Positions 1 through 5,708 of a stretch of DNA of 12,142 bases are shown here, one piece after another. A model generated the notes under the pieces. The model saw only the letters and a list, made by a program, of their open reading frames with translations, made no database searches and was not told where the DNA came from. Where the stretch lies: NCBI GenBank assembly GCA_016290335.1, contig JAEETM010000096.1, forward strand, positions 1-12,142, in the 5' to 3' direction. Every line of letters starts with the position of its first letter. The first letter of the stretch is position 1. Made by a program: the position numbers and the translations under genes. The DNA is from Treponema sp. GTDB lineage: Bacteria; Spirochaetota; Spirochaetia; Treponematales; Treponemataceae.

Positions 1-157
1 CGAAAAGCTTCTTGAAGATTTTAGAATCATCGTGATCGAAAAATTCGGTTACGGTTATTCTGATTTATTTGAAGCTTCCTGCGAAATTGATTGTGTAATT
101 GACAGACAGCGGAAAATCCTGCAGGAGGCCGGAGAAACAGGAGAGAGCGCAAGTTAA
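1..157 (+). pseudogene. 3' end of a truncated alpha/beta hydrolase paralogue
   Basis: The frame beginning at base 2 is open to a TAA at 155-157. About 45 residues (from EKLLEDFRII to LQEAGE) match residues 52-96 of the intact hydrolase encoded at 1922-2746, with only scattered silent or conservative changes. Bases 1-137 align without gaps to 2074-2210. After the shared GGAGAAA the two copies diverge: this one runs into TGESAS and stops, while the intact gene continues to its nucleophile motif PHSLSG. This copy therefore lacks the catalytic serine, the lid and the C-terminal histidine and cannot be an active hydrolase. Its 5' end lies outside the window, so it may be a gene cut at its 3' end or an isolated fragment. 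It most likely arose by a local duplication. Confidence 0.8.
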
Positions 158-235
158 ATTTTACGATTCATTCACCAGCTTGCCGGTTATGTGTTCAAGT
201 TCAAGACACTGACCGAATATGTTATAATTGCTAAA

Positions 236-300
236 TATTTTCGTAATTTATTTTCGTAAAATTGCATATTTTCGTAAAATATGTTAATATTTTCGTAAAA
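236..300 (+). repeat. Four direct TATTTTCGTAA repeats in the regulator promoter
   Basis: TATTTTCGTAA starts at 236, 249, 267 and 288; the last three copies extend to TATTTTCGTAAAA. Start-to-start spacings are 13, 18 and 21 bases. Each copy is an imperfect palindrome (TTTT, CGT, AAAA). The third copy lies in the spacer and the fourth overlaps the -10 box of a candidate promoter, directly upstream of a gene for a putative DNA-binding regulator. The simplest reading is an autoregulatory operator array. Binding is inferred. Confidence 0.72.
262..290 (+). promoter_or_regulatory. Candidate promoter of the AlbA_2/HATPase gene
   Basis: TTGCAT at 262-267 and TAATAT at 285-290 are separated by 17 bases, a good sigma-70 arrangement, with the start expected near 297. 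A second candidate -10, TATAAT at 223-228, has a weak TTCAAG 17 bases upstream and would place the whole repeat array in the leader. Either promoter would be covered or followed by the repeats. AGGAGG at 311-316 is the ribosome binding site. Confidence 0.5.
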
Positions 301-321
301 CCGCTGATTTAGGAGGCACGT

Positions 322-1755
322 ATGCAGGAATCCGAATTAAAAGAACTCATTACGAAAATTTTAGAAAGAAAGACAGAAACTTCAAAAATTGAATTCAAAA
401 GCGCAAAAGGTGGAACTCCAGAGAAACTGTATGACAGTCTTTCCAGTTTTTCTAATACAAGCGGTGGAATCATTATTTTTGGAATTGACGAAAAAGCAGG
501 TTACAAGGTATGTGGAGTTCAATATCCTGATGAACTGGAAAAAAAACTTGTAGACCAGTGCAAAGAAATGGAGCCGATTGTTCGTCCTTTGATTACATTC
601 TGTGAATACGAAGGAAAAACTATTGCATCTGCAGAGATAGCCGAGATGGATGCTGTAAGCAAGCCTTGTTATTATACTGGAAAAGGTAAGAGTAAAGGTT
701 CGTATATCAGAGTTGGTGAAGCTGATTTACCGATGACCGAATATGAAATCTATAGTTATGATGCTTTTAAGTTCAAAACAGAGGATGAATTAAGAACTAA
801 TAAAAGAATTGATGAATCTCTTTTAGATCAGATTCAAGTAGATGGTTTTATTGCAAAGGCTGTTTCTGTAAAACCAAACCTTGTAAACATGGATAAAAAG
901 ACTCTTATGACAATGAGTGGCCTTATAGACAAAAATGGCCTTCCAACTGTTTGTGGAATTATGCTGTTTGGAAAGTATCCGCAATATCTTTCTCCGAATC
1001 TTGATATTGTTGCCGTTGTATGTGCTACAACAAAATATGCAGAAGAATCTGAATCTGGTGAAAGATTTATTGTTAATAAACGCCTTGACGGAACTATTCC
1101 GCAAATGCTTGAAAGTGGCTTAGCTTTTGTTCAGCAAAATATTGCAAAATCAACAGTGATTGACGATACAGGACATAGAAATGATGTCAGCGAGTATCCG
1201 GTTAAAGCAATTCGTGAAATTATTTTGAATGCATTGATTCATCGGGATTATAGTATTCATACAGAAAATGATCCAATCAGAATCGAAATATATCCGGATA
1301 GAATCGAAATATCAAATCCTGGTGGACTATATGGTCGTTTATCGATTGACGATTTGGGAAAGATAAAGGCAGATGTCAGAAATCCTTTTATTGCTGCAGC
1401 TCTTGAATTATTGAATACTACTGAGAACCGCTATTCTGGAATTCCAACTATATATTCTGAAATGAAAAAAGCAGGATTGATGGAACCAAAGTTTGAAGAC
1501 TTGAGAGGCACTTTTAAAGTAACACTTTATAATTCTAAAAAGGTTCAGGCAGATTTATCAGAACAGATAATTGAGTTTTGCAGAAAGCCTCGAACAAAAG
1601 AAGCTCTTGCAAAGGAATTTGGATTTGATGAAAAGCATCCTGCTTATTTTATAAGTAACTACATTCTTCCTCTGATTGATGAGGGCAGACTTAAATATAC
1701 AATACCAGAAAAGCCTAAGAGTAAAAATCAGAAGATTGTAGTAGCGGACAATTAG
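322..1755 (+). CDS. AlbA_2 / HATPase_c_4 domain putative transcriptional regulator (COG2865-type)
   Basis: The 477-residue protein has the usual three-part layout of this family. An N-terminal AlbA_2 (Schlafen-like) domain covers about residues 15-135, with the EFK signature at 24-26, NTSGGIIIFGI at 45-55 and YIRVGE at 128-133. A GHKL/HATPase_c_4 domain covers about 290-395, with E299 and N303 in EIILNALIHRDY, a NPGG turn at 332-335 and RYSGIPTI at 370-377. A winged-helix-like tail covers about 411-462. The family is annotated as a DNA-binding or ATP-binding regulator and its precise role is not settled. The start is fixed by AGGAGG five bases before ATG. The gene is visibly more AT-rich than the flavodoxin genes and stands alone between two copies of a hydrolase sequence, which suggests independent acquisition. 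Autoregulation through the upstream TATTTTCGTAA copies is likely. The family call is firm; the function is not. Confidence 0.88.
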   Translation: MQESELKELITKILERKTETSKIEFKSAKGGTPEKLYDSLSSFSNTSGGIIIFGIDEKAGYKVCGVQYPDELEKKLVDQCKEMEPIVRPLITFCEYEGKTIASAEIAEMDAVSKPCYYTGKGKSKGSYIRVGEADLPMTEYEIYSYDAFKFKTEDELRTNKRIDESLLDQIQVDGFIAKAVSVKPNLVNMDKKTLMTMSGLIDKNGLPTVCGIMLFGKYPQYLSPNLDIVAVVCATTKYAEESESGERFIVNKRLDGTIPQMLESGLAFVQQNIAKSTVIDDTGHRNDVSEYPVKAIREIILNALIHRDYSIHTENDPIRIEIYPDRIEISNPGGLYGRLSIDDLGKIKADVRNPFIAAALELLNTTENRYSGIPTIYSEMKKAGLMEPKFEDLRGTFKVTLYNSKKVQADLSEQIIEFCRKPRTKEALAKEFGFDEKHPAYFISNYILPLIDEGRLKYTIPEKPKSKNQKIVVADN

Positions 1756-1831
1756 TTTTATGACTTTAAAAACGATTTTAATATTCAAAATCTAGAAATG
1801 CACGACTTGCGGTAAATTGGCGAACCTCTTT

Positions 1832-1855
1832 TACACATTTGGTGTACTGTTTTTT
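1832..1855 (+). terminator. Weak candidate terminator after the AlbA_2 gene
   Basis: TACAC (1832-1836) and GTGTA (1842-1846) form a five-pair stem around ATTTG, followed three bases later by six T residues (1850-1855). The stem is short, so termination would be weak. An A/T-rich inverted repeat, GATTTT (1774-1779) and AAAATC (1787-1792), lies closer to the stop codon but has no T run. Confidence 0.35.
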
Positions 1856-1893
1856 GCATTTCGTGAATCATTATTTTTATTTCGTCATAGTCA

Positions 1894-1915
1894 TGATAGA
1901 ATGATATATGTGAGG
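1894..1915 (+). promoter_or_regulatory. Extended -10 promoter and RBS for the hydrolase gene
   Basis: TGATAGAAT at 1894-1902 fits an extended -10 element (TGN plus TAGAAT), which can work with the poor -35 region seen upstream (TTTTTA at 1874-1879). GAGG at 1912-1915 is six bases before the ATG at 1922. Confidence 0.42.
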
Positions 1916-1921
1916 TAGAAT

Positions 1922-2746
1922 ATGAATGAGCTTGAGCAAAATAATCTTGAACTTTTTACGATAGAAGGCCACAAGCTGCATCTTTTTAGAACGGGCAATG
2001 TAAAAAAGCCCAAGCTGATTTTTATGTCCGGTTCTGGAACGGCTGCCCCTATGTATGATTTTAAAATCCTGTACCAAAAGCTCCTTGAAGATTTTAGAAT
2101 CATCGTGATCGAAAAATTCGGTTACGGTTATTCTGATTTATTTGAAGCTTCCTGTGAAATTGATTGTGTAATTGACAGGCAGCGAAAGGTCCTGCAAGAG
2201 GCTGGAGAAAAGGGGCCTTATATTCTGCTTCCTCATTCGCTTTCGGGTCTTGAGGCAATAAGGTGGAAGCAGAAATATCCTGATGAAGTTAAGGCGATAA
2301 TAGGTCTTGATATGGCAACTCCAAAAACATATTTATCTTGGAAAGGCGATGAAATAGACCGGCGAATATCAGTCATAAAGAAGATGAAAAAAGCAAAAGA
2401 CAAAGGTCTTCTGTTCTGGTTTCCACTAAATAAACGAGCTTTGACCAAAGAAGAAATTAAAGAGCAAAAAATCTTGTGGAAAAGAAATGCTTTTAATGAA
2501 TGCTATATAAAAGAGGCTGAAGCCGTGTTGAAAAATGCAGAAAAAGTGGCGGCTGCAGGCATGATTAAATGTCCTGTACTGATGTTTGTTTCTAACGGAA
2601 AGCAGGTGTCACCGAACTGGCTTGAACACGAACAAGAATTCGCAGAGCAATGTAATGCAAAACTTATCAATCTAAATTGCGGGCATTATGTGCACTATTA
2701 CGAAAGTGATTTAATAAGTTTAGAGATTCGTAATTTTGTGAAATGA
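1922..2746 (+). CDS. Alpha/beta hydrolase fold protein
   Basis: The 274-residue protein has no signal peptide and the usual length of a single-domain alpha/beta hydrolase. The first strands and the oxyanion region are KLIFMSGSGTAAP (31-43). The nucleophile elbow is PHSLSG at 104-109, with S106 the likely nucleophile; the first glycine of the common GHSxGG form is replaced by proline. A lid-like, lysine-rich helical insert follows (about 135-195). The C-terminal strand CPVLMFVSNG and the NCGHYVHYYE segment supply the late acidic and histidine positions. The substrate cannot be inferred. The gene sits alone, converging on the LysR gene with 10 bases between stop codons. Residues 52-96 are duplicated at the window's left edge, so this is the intact member of a local duplication. 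Confidence 0.85.
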   Translation: MNELEQNNLELFTIEGHKLHLFRTGNVKKPKLIFMSGSGTAAPMYDFKILYQKLLEDFRIIVIEKFGYGYSDLFEASCEIDCVIDRQRKVLQEAGEKGPYILLPHSLSGLEAIRWKQKYPDEVKAIIGLDMATPKTYLSWKGDEIDRRISVIKKMKKAKDKGLLFWFPLNKRALTKEEIKEQKILWKRNAFNECYIKEAEAVLKNAEKVAAAGMIKCPVLMFVSNGKQVSPNWLEHEQEFAEQCNAKLINLNCGHYVHYYESDLISLEIRNFVK

Positions 2747-2756
2747 TGTCTACTTA

Positions 2757-3608
2757 TTACGCCAGTAAGACTTCCTTCAGTTGCCTCATCATTTCAACCC
2801 TGCACACGGCATAAAACTTAACATTCACTTCCCCGTCTTCAATTGGAACGGCTACACGGCTTGTTTTTTTTAAGGCAGGAAGATGGTCTGCCTGTTCAGT
2901 GTAATCCGTTACGAATGCTGGAAGTGTTGAATGTGCAATTATATCCCTCAGGTCTGTAATGTCTTCCTGCTCAATAAACTTTGCATCGGGAATTGCATGC
3001 TTAACCGCATTGGACCAGAATCCAAGTTCTGAAAGCATTATGAAGGTTTCGCCTGCAAGTTCTTTGAGTTTTACAGATTTACGATTGGCCAGGCTGTGGC
3101 TTTTTGGAAGCAATACTTTGAGATGTTCTTCAAAAATCTCTGTTGCAAAAAAGCGTTCGTCCGAGCGGTTAATTGTTGTGATTATAATTTGAGCCTTGTC
3201 TTTTTCCAGCAGTGAAAAAAGCTCATCATTTTCGTTTTTCATCTGGCCGGTTATTTTAGTCTTTGGAAAAGTCTTGTTAAACTTTTGAGTCAAAACATAA
3301 AGCGGCATTGGCGCAATTGAAGCAATTTTAATTTCCCGGGTCTTGTTGTATAAATCAAGAACCTCATTTTCCATCTCGTTCTGAAGCGCAAGAATTCGGC
3401 GGGCATAGTCCACGGCAAGTCGGCCGGTCTGATTCAAAGAGATTGTATTTTTCGTCCTGTCAAAAAGTTGTACTCCAAGAATATCTTCCAGTTTTTGAAG
3501 AGAACGCGTAAGTGACGGCTGCGTTACATTCACAATTTCACTTGCGGCAACAAGCGTTCCACTATCGGCAAAGGCAACAAGATTTTGAAGGATATAAGTT
3601 TCTATCAT
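2757..3608 (-). CDS. LysR-family transcriptional regulator
   Basis: The 283-residue protein has the classic LysR plan. An N-terminal winged helix-turn-helix covers residues 1-60, with the recognition region VTQPSLTRSLQKLEDILG (28-45) and QLFDRTKN after it. A linker helix covers 65-90 and an effector-binding domain of two Rossmann-like lobes runs from about 91 to 280. It is divergently placed from the first flavodoxin gene, the usual LysR arrangement for controlling a neighbouring operon and itself. Its start codon lies only six bases from a strong TATAAT on the same strand, with no Shine-Dalgarno sequence, so the mRNA is probably leaderless. A T-N11-A sequence (TTTGATTGTTCAA) occurs at the promoters of both flavodoxin units and is the best candidate binding site. 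The effector is unknown, though the targets suggest electrophile or redox stress. Confidence 0.93.
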   Translation of the reverse strand: MIETYILQNLVAFADSGTLVAASEIVNVTQPSLTRSLQKLEDILGVQLFDRTKNTISLNQTGRLAVDYARRILALQNEMENEVLDLYNKTREIKIASIAPMPLYVLTQKFNKTFPKTKITGQMKNENDELFSLLEKDKAQIIITTINRSDERFFATEIFEEHLKVLLPKSHSLANRKSVKLKELAGETFIMLSELGFWSNAVKHAIPDAKFIEQEDITDLRDIIAHSTLPAFVTDYTEQADHLPALKKTSRVAVPIEDGEVNVKFYAVCRVEMMRQLKEVLLA

Positions 3609-3614
3609 ATTGAT

Positions 3615-3642
3615 ATTATAGCATGAGATTTGCTATGCGCAA
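3615..3642 (-). promoter_or_regulatory. LysR gene promoter (leaderless)
   Basis: On the minus strand TTGCGC (3642-3637) is followed after 16 bases by TATAAT (3620-3615), with TGC directly before it giving an extended -10. The ATG begins at 3608, six bases after the -10 box, so transcription should start at or next to the A of the start codon. Confidence 0.62.
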
Positions 3643-3656
3643 GCCGCGAAAGCGGC
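3643..3656. repeat. GC-rich hairpin with a GAAA loop
   Basis: GCCGC (3643-3647) and GCGGC (3652-3656) pair perfectly around a GAAA tetraloop. The element is GC-rich in an AT-rich intergenic region and lies just upstream of the LysR -35 box. It resembles the second hairpin at 3676-3704: both have ATGC on the left, a GCGAA core and GTG on the right. Confidence 0.55.
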
Positions 3657-3675
3657 GTGTTAAAAAATTTCTACT

Positions 3676-3704
3676 CATGCAAACGAGCGAAGCGAGTATG
3701 CGTG
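3676..3704. repeat. Imperfect hairpin of the same family as 3643-3656
   Basis: CATGCAAACGAGC (3676-3688) pairs with GCGAGTATGCGTG (3692-3704) around GAA, with three mismatches and one G-T pair. The core GAGCGAAGCGAG looks like a dispersed intergenic repeat rather than coding sequence. It lies between the divergent LysR and flavodoxin promoters. Confidence 0.5.
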
Positions 3705-3763
3705 CAACGAATACTGCGATAAAAAAGTTTGATTGTTCAAAAGGGCATTCTTTAGGTTATATT
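3701..3763 (+). promoter_or_regulatory. Flavodoxin operon promoter with putative LysR-type operator
   Basis: The block contains CGT (3701), ACGAATA (3707-3713), AAAGTTTGATTGTTCAA (3724-3740) and, 17 bases later, a -10 box TATATT (3758-3763). The central part has a 4-4-4 inverted repeat (TTGA, TTGT, TCAA) within a T-N11-A sequence and overlaps the -35 region. The same pieces with the same spacings recur at 7782-7844. The ribosome binding site AAGGAG is at 3773-3778. Confidence 0.68.
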
Positions 3764-3785
3764 AAAAATCACAAGGAGCAAACAA

Positions 3786-4277
3786 ATGGCAAAGACACTT
3801 ATTCTTTATTTTTCAGTATACGATTCAACACGGCACCTGGCAGAAGAAATCGCCCGTCAGACTGGCGGCGACCTTCTGGAAATTGAACCGGTAATTCCTT
3901 ACGACAAAAACCGCGACCACTATGACGCGCTGGCAGCCTACGCTAAAAAGGAACACGACGAAGACCAGCGTCCTGCAATCAAAAATGCAATTGACCTTTC
4001 TGACTACGACACTGTTTTTATCGGTTACCCGATGTGGTGGTACACCTTCCCTATGATTATCTACACGCTTTTTGACACTGTGAATTTTTCGGGAAAAACA
4101 GTCGTGCCTTTCAACACACATATGGGAAGCAGAGACGGCGGAACCTATAAAACCGTTCGTGAAAAGGCAAGGGGCGCAACCGTTCTTGAAGGTCTTCCTG
4201 TTTCTATGAAAGAAGCAGAAGGCGGTGCCGGCAAGGCTGTAGAAAACTGGCTTACAAAGCTTGGGCTTAAAAAATAG
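3786..4277 (+). CDS. Flavodoxin family protein (flavodoxin_4 type), cytoplasmic
   Basis: The 163-residue protein is a complete short flavodoxin domain without a signal peptide. The phosphate-binding loop region is YFSVYDSTRHLAEEI (8-22). The second loop is FIGYPMWWYTFPMIIYTLFD (78-97), whose WW pair is typical of this flavodoxin subfamily and should pack on the FMN ring. The third is VVPFNTHMGSRDGG (106-119), where relatives usually read CTHEGSG; this one has Asn in place of Cys. The family carries FMN and passes electrons to or from unknown partners. The gene is first in an operon divergent from the LysR gene, behind AAGGAG. The next gene is 45 bases downstream and encodes an exported paralogue. 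It is probably induced by the adjacent LysR protein. The electron partner is unknown. Confidence 0.9.
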   Translation: MAKTLILYFSVYDSTRHLAEEIARQTGGDLLEIEPVIPYDKNRDHYDALAAYAKKEHDEDQRPAIKNAIDLSDYDTVFIGYPMWWYTFPMIIYTLFDTVNFSGKTVVPFNTHMGSRDGGTYKTVREKARGATVLEGLPVSMKEAEGGAGKAVENWLTKLGLKK

Positions 4278-4279
4278 AG

Positions 4280-4300
4280 ATTCTGAATCAAGTTCAGAAT
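4280..4300. repeat. REP-like palindrome between two flavodoxin genes
   Basis: ATTCTGAA (4280-4287) and TTCAGAAT (4293-4300) form a perfect eight-pair stem around TCAAG, bounded by GAG on the left and GAC on the right. The layout GAGATTC...TCAAG...GAATGAC resembles dispersed palindromic intergenic repeats in many bacterial genomes. It has no T run, so it is more likely a repeat or mRNA-processing hairpin than a terminator. Confidence 0.65.
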
Positions 4301-4322
4301 GACAATTTACGGAGGAAAACTT

Positions 4323-4895
4323 ATGAAAATCAAATCAATTATCTTAACTGCACTTATTGCAATTGCCGCAACAAGCGGATTATTTGCTCAGAACAAAGCT
4401 GATGCAAAATCGAACAACAAGACCCTGGTAGTTTATTTTTCGTGGTCAGGAAATCTTGACAAAATGGCACACTGGATTGCCGATGAAACAGGCGGAGACT
4501 TGCGGCGTGTAACTGCAAAAGAAACTTATCCTGAAAATTATAACAAAACAGCAGACCGAGCTAAAAATGAAAAGGACAAAGGAATCCGCCCTGCAATCAA
4601 CGTGAACATTACAAAAGAAGAAATGGCTGGCTATGATACAATTTATTTTGGCTTCCCTGTATGGTGGTACGATCTTCCTATGCCGATGTGGACTTTCCTC
4701 GAAAGCTACGATTTCAAAGGAAAAACAATCATTCCTTTCTTCTCTCACGAAGGAAGCTCAAACGGAGCAAATGCTCTTCCTACTGTTGAAAAGCTTGCAA
4801 AGGGTGCGAGCGTAAAATCGAAGAATGCACTTTCCATCCGTGGTGGCAATGTTGCAAAATCAGAAAAGGAAGTTCGTGCATGGGTAAAGAAATAA
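4323..4895 (+). CDS. Exported flavodoxin family protein
   Basis: The start at 4323 follows GGAGG (4311-4315) at seven bases and gives a 190-residue protein. An in-frame ATG at 4299 would begin inside the REP-like palindrome with no ribosome site and is rejected. Residues 1-22 form a Sec-type signal peptide: MKIK, a hydrophobic core, then SGLFA before QNK. No twin-arginine motif and no lipobox are visible. The mature part is a flavodoxin_4 domain: VVYFSWSGNLDKMAHWI (36-52), YFGFPVWWYDLPMPMWTFLE (108-127) and IIPFFSHEGSSNGANAL (136-152). It shares GIRPAIN with its paralogues. Flavodoxins normally act in the cytoplasm, so this one implies FMN-dependent electron transfer outside it, or a flavin-free role. 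Its 3' end overlaps the next gene by 16 bases, so the two are probably translationally coupled. Confidence 0.9.
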   Translation: MKIKSIILTALIAIAATSGLFAQNKADAKSNNKTLVVYFSWSGNLDKMAHWIADETGGDLRRVTAKETYPENYNKTADRAKNEKDKGIRPAINVNITKEEMAGYDTIYFGFPVWWYDLPMPMWTFLESYDFKGKTIIPFFSHEGSSNGANALPTVEKLAKGASVKSKNALSIRGGNVAKSEKEVRAWVKK

Positions 4896-5683
4896 AAAGA
4901 TTTCTTGTGCTCTGCGCTATAGTGAATATGATATCCGTCAATCTTTTTGCAGAGTCTGTTACTTTTGGAAAAGACAATATCCGTGGCTTTACCTTTGACA
5001 ATGTATTTCATTCGGATTCAGAAGGCGACATACACTTTGGACTTTATGTTCCAAAAGACTACGACGGAAAAGAAGCTTATGCGCTTTTTATAACACTTCC
5101 CGGATACGAAGGACTTCATTTTCAGGGCGTGGGTAGAAACATTAAAGCAGAGGACTACGGAATTGAAGCACAAAAATATAACGCTAAGATGATTGTCGTG
5201 GCTCCTCAGCTTTCGGATTGGAGGATGACAAGCGCAAAACAGACTGTAGCCCTTACAAAATATTTTCTTGAGCATTACAACATCGACCAGACAAAAGTCT
5301 ACTTAAACGGATATTCTGGCGGAGGAGAAACAGGTTCTCTTGTTATGCAGATTGCACCAGAGCTATATACAGCTTTTATACATTGCTCTTCGCAGTGGGA
5401 TGGAGAGTTAGATCCTCTTGTTCGCGCAAGAACGCCAGTCTACCTTGTCACCGGCAGAAACGACACTTATTACGGAAGCTCTTCGGTTCAAAAAACTTAC
5501 CGGACGCTTGTGGAATTGTATAAAAAAGAAGGCCTGTCTGAAGGAGAAATTGGAAGACTCGTAACGATGGACTTAAAAGATCAAAGTTATTTTGACACAC
5601 GTGGAATTAAAGACCAGCACGGAGGCGGCGGCCTTTTTGCTCATGATTCAGTGATTATGCTCTGGCTGTTTGGAGAGCATTAA
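4880..5683 (+). CDS. Exported alpha/beta hydrolase (esterase/peptidase-like)
   Basis: The 267-residue protein starts within the 3' end of the exported flavodoxin gene, with AAGGA (4866-4870) nine bases before the ATG. Residues 1-25 are a signal peptide ending NLFA before ES. The catalytic domain begins with a beta-strand stretch HFGLYVPKDY (52-61) and has the oxyanion-type motif ITLPGYEG (71-78). The nucleophile elbow is NGYSGGGETG (143-152), with S146 the likely nucleophile. A late acid is probably D195 in TGRND, and the catalytic histidine H255 in FAHDS or H247 in QHGGG. The architecture resembles secreted phospholipase/carboxylesterase and polysaccharide-esterase relatives. The substrate is unknown. 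It lies between a flavodoxin and an esterase-SUMF1 lipoprotein in one operon, suggesting shared control rather than a proven shared pathway. Confidence 0.84.
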   Translation: MGKEIKRFLVLCAIVNMISVNLFAESVTFGKDNIRGFTFDNVFHSDSEGDIHFGLYVPKDYDGKEAYALFITLPGYEGLHFQGVGRNIKAEDYGIEAQKYNAKMIVVAPQLSDWRMTSAKQTVALTKYFLEHYNIDQTKVYLNGYSGGGETGSLVMQIAPELYTAFIHCSSQWDGELDPLVRARTPVYLVTGRNDTYYGSSSVQKTYRTLVELYKKEGLSEGEIGRLVTMDLKDQSYFDTRGIKDQHGGGGLFAHDSVIMLWLFGEH

Positions 5684-5708
5684 TAGCAGGAAAAAGTTGG
5701 AGGTACAG

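Noticed and set aside
199..208. GTTCAAGACA also present at the second flavodoxin promoter (7816-7825)
   Set aside because: Only ten bases are shared, without the rest of the block or the -10 spacing; chance is likely.
158..270. Open stretch after the truncated hydrolase reading FIHQLAGYVFKFKTLTEYV
   Set aside because: It lacks a start codon and ribosome site, is only about 35 codons and shows no family I recognise; it could be a remnant, but I cannot support it.
236..300. Short regularly repeated units as a CRISPR-like array
   Set aside because: Units are 11-13 bases with gaps of 2-8 bases and no spacer-length unique sequence; they fit an operator array.
1..2210. Direct repeats around the AlbA_2 gene as ends of a transposon
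   Set aside because: The repeats are coding sequence of a hydrolase, no transposase is present and no terminal inverted repeats were found.
3623..3886. Plus-strand open frame of 87 codons
   Set aside because: It runs through the two intergenic hairpins and promoter and into the flavodoxin gene in another frame, with no ribosome site and an unnatural composition.
4299..4322. Upstream ATG at 4299 as the start of the exported flavodoxin
   Set aside because: It lies in the REP-like palindrome without a ribosome site, and would put residues before a signal peptide that is complete from 4323, which follows GGAGG.
5670..5708. Upstream ATG at 5670 as the start of the esterase-SUMF1 lipoprotein
   Set aside because: It overlaps the preceding gene and adds a charged stretch before a complete lipoprotein signal that begins at 5709 behind GGAGG.
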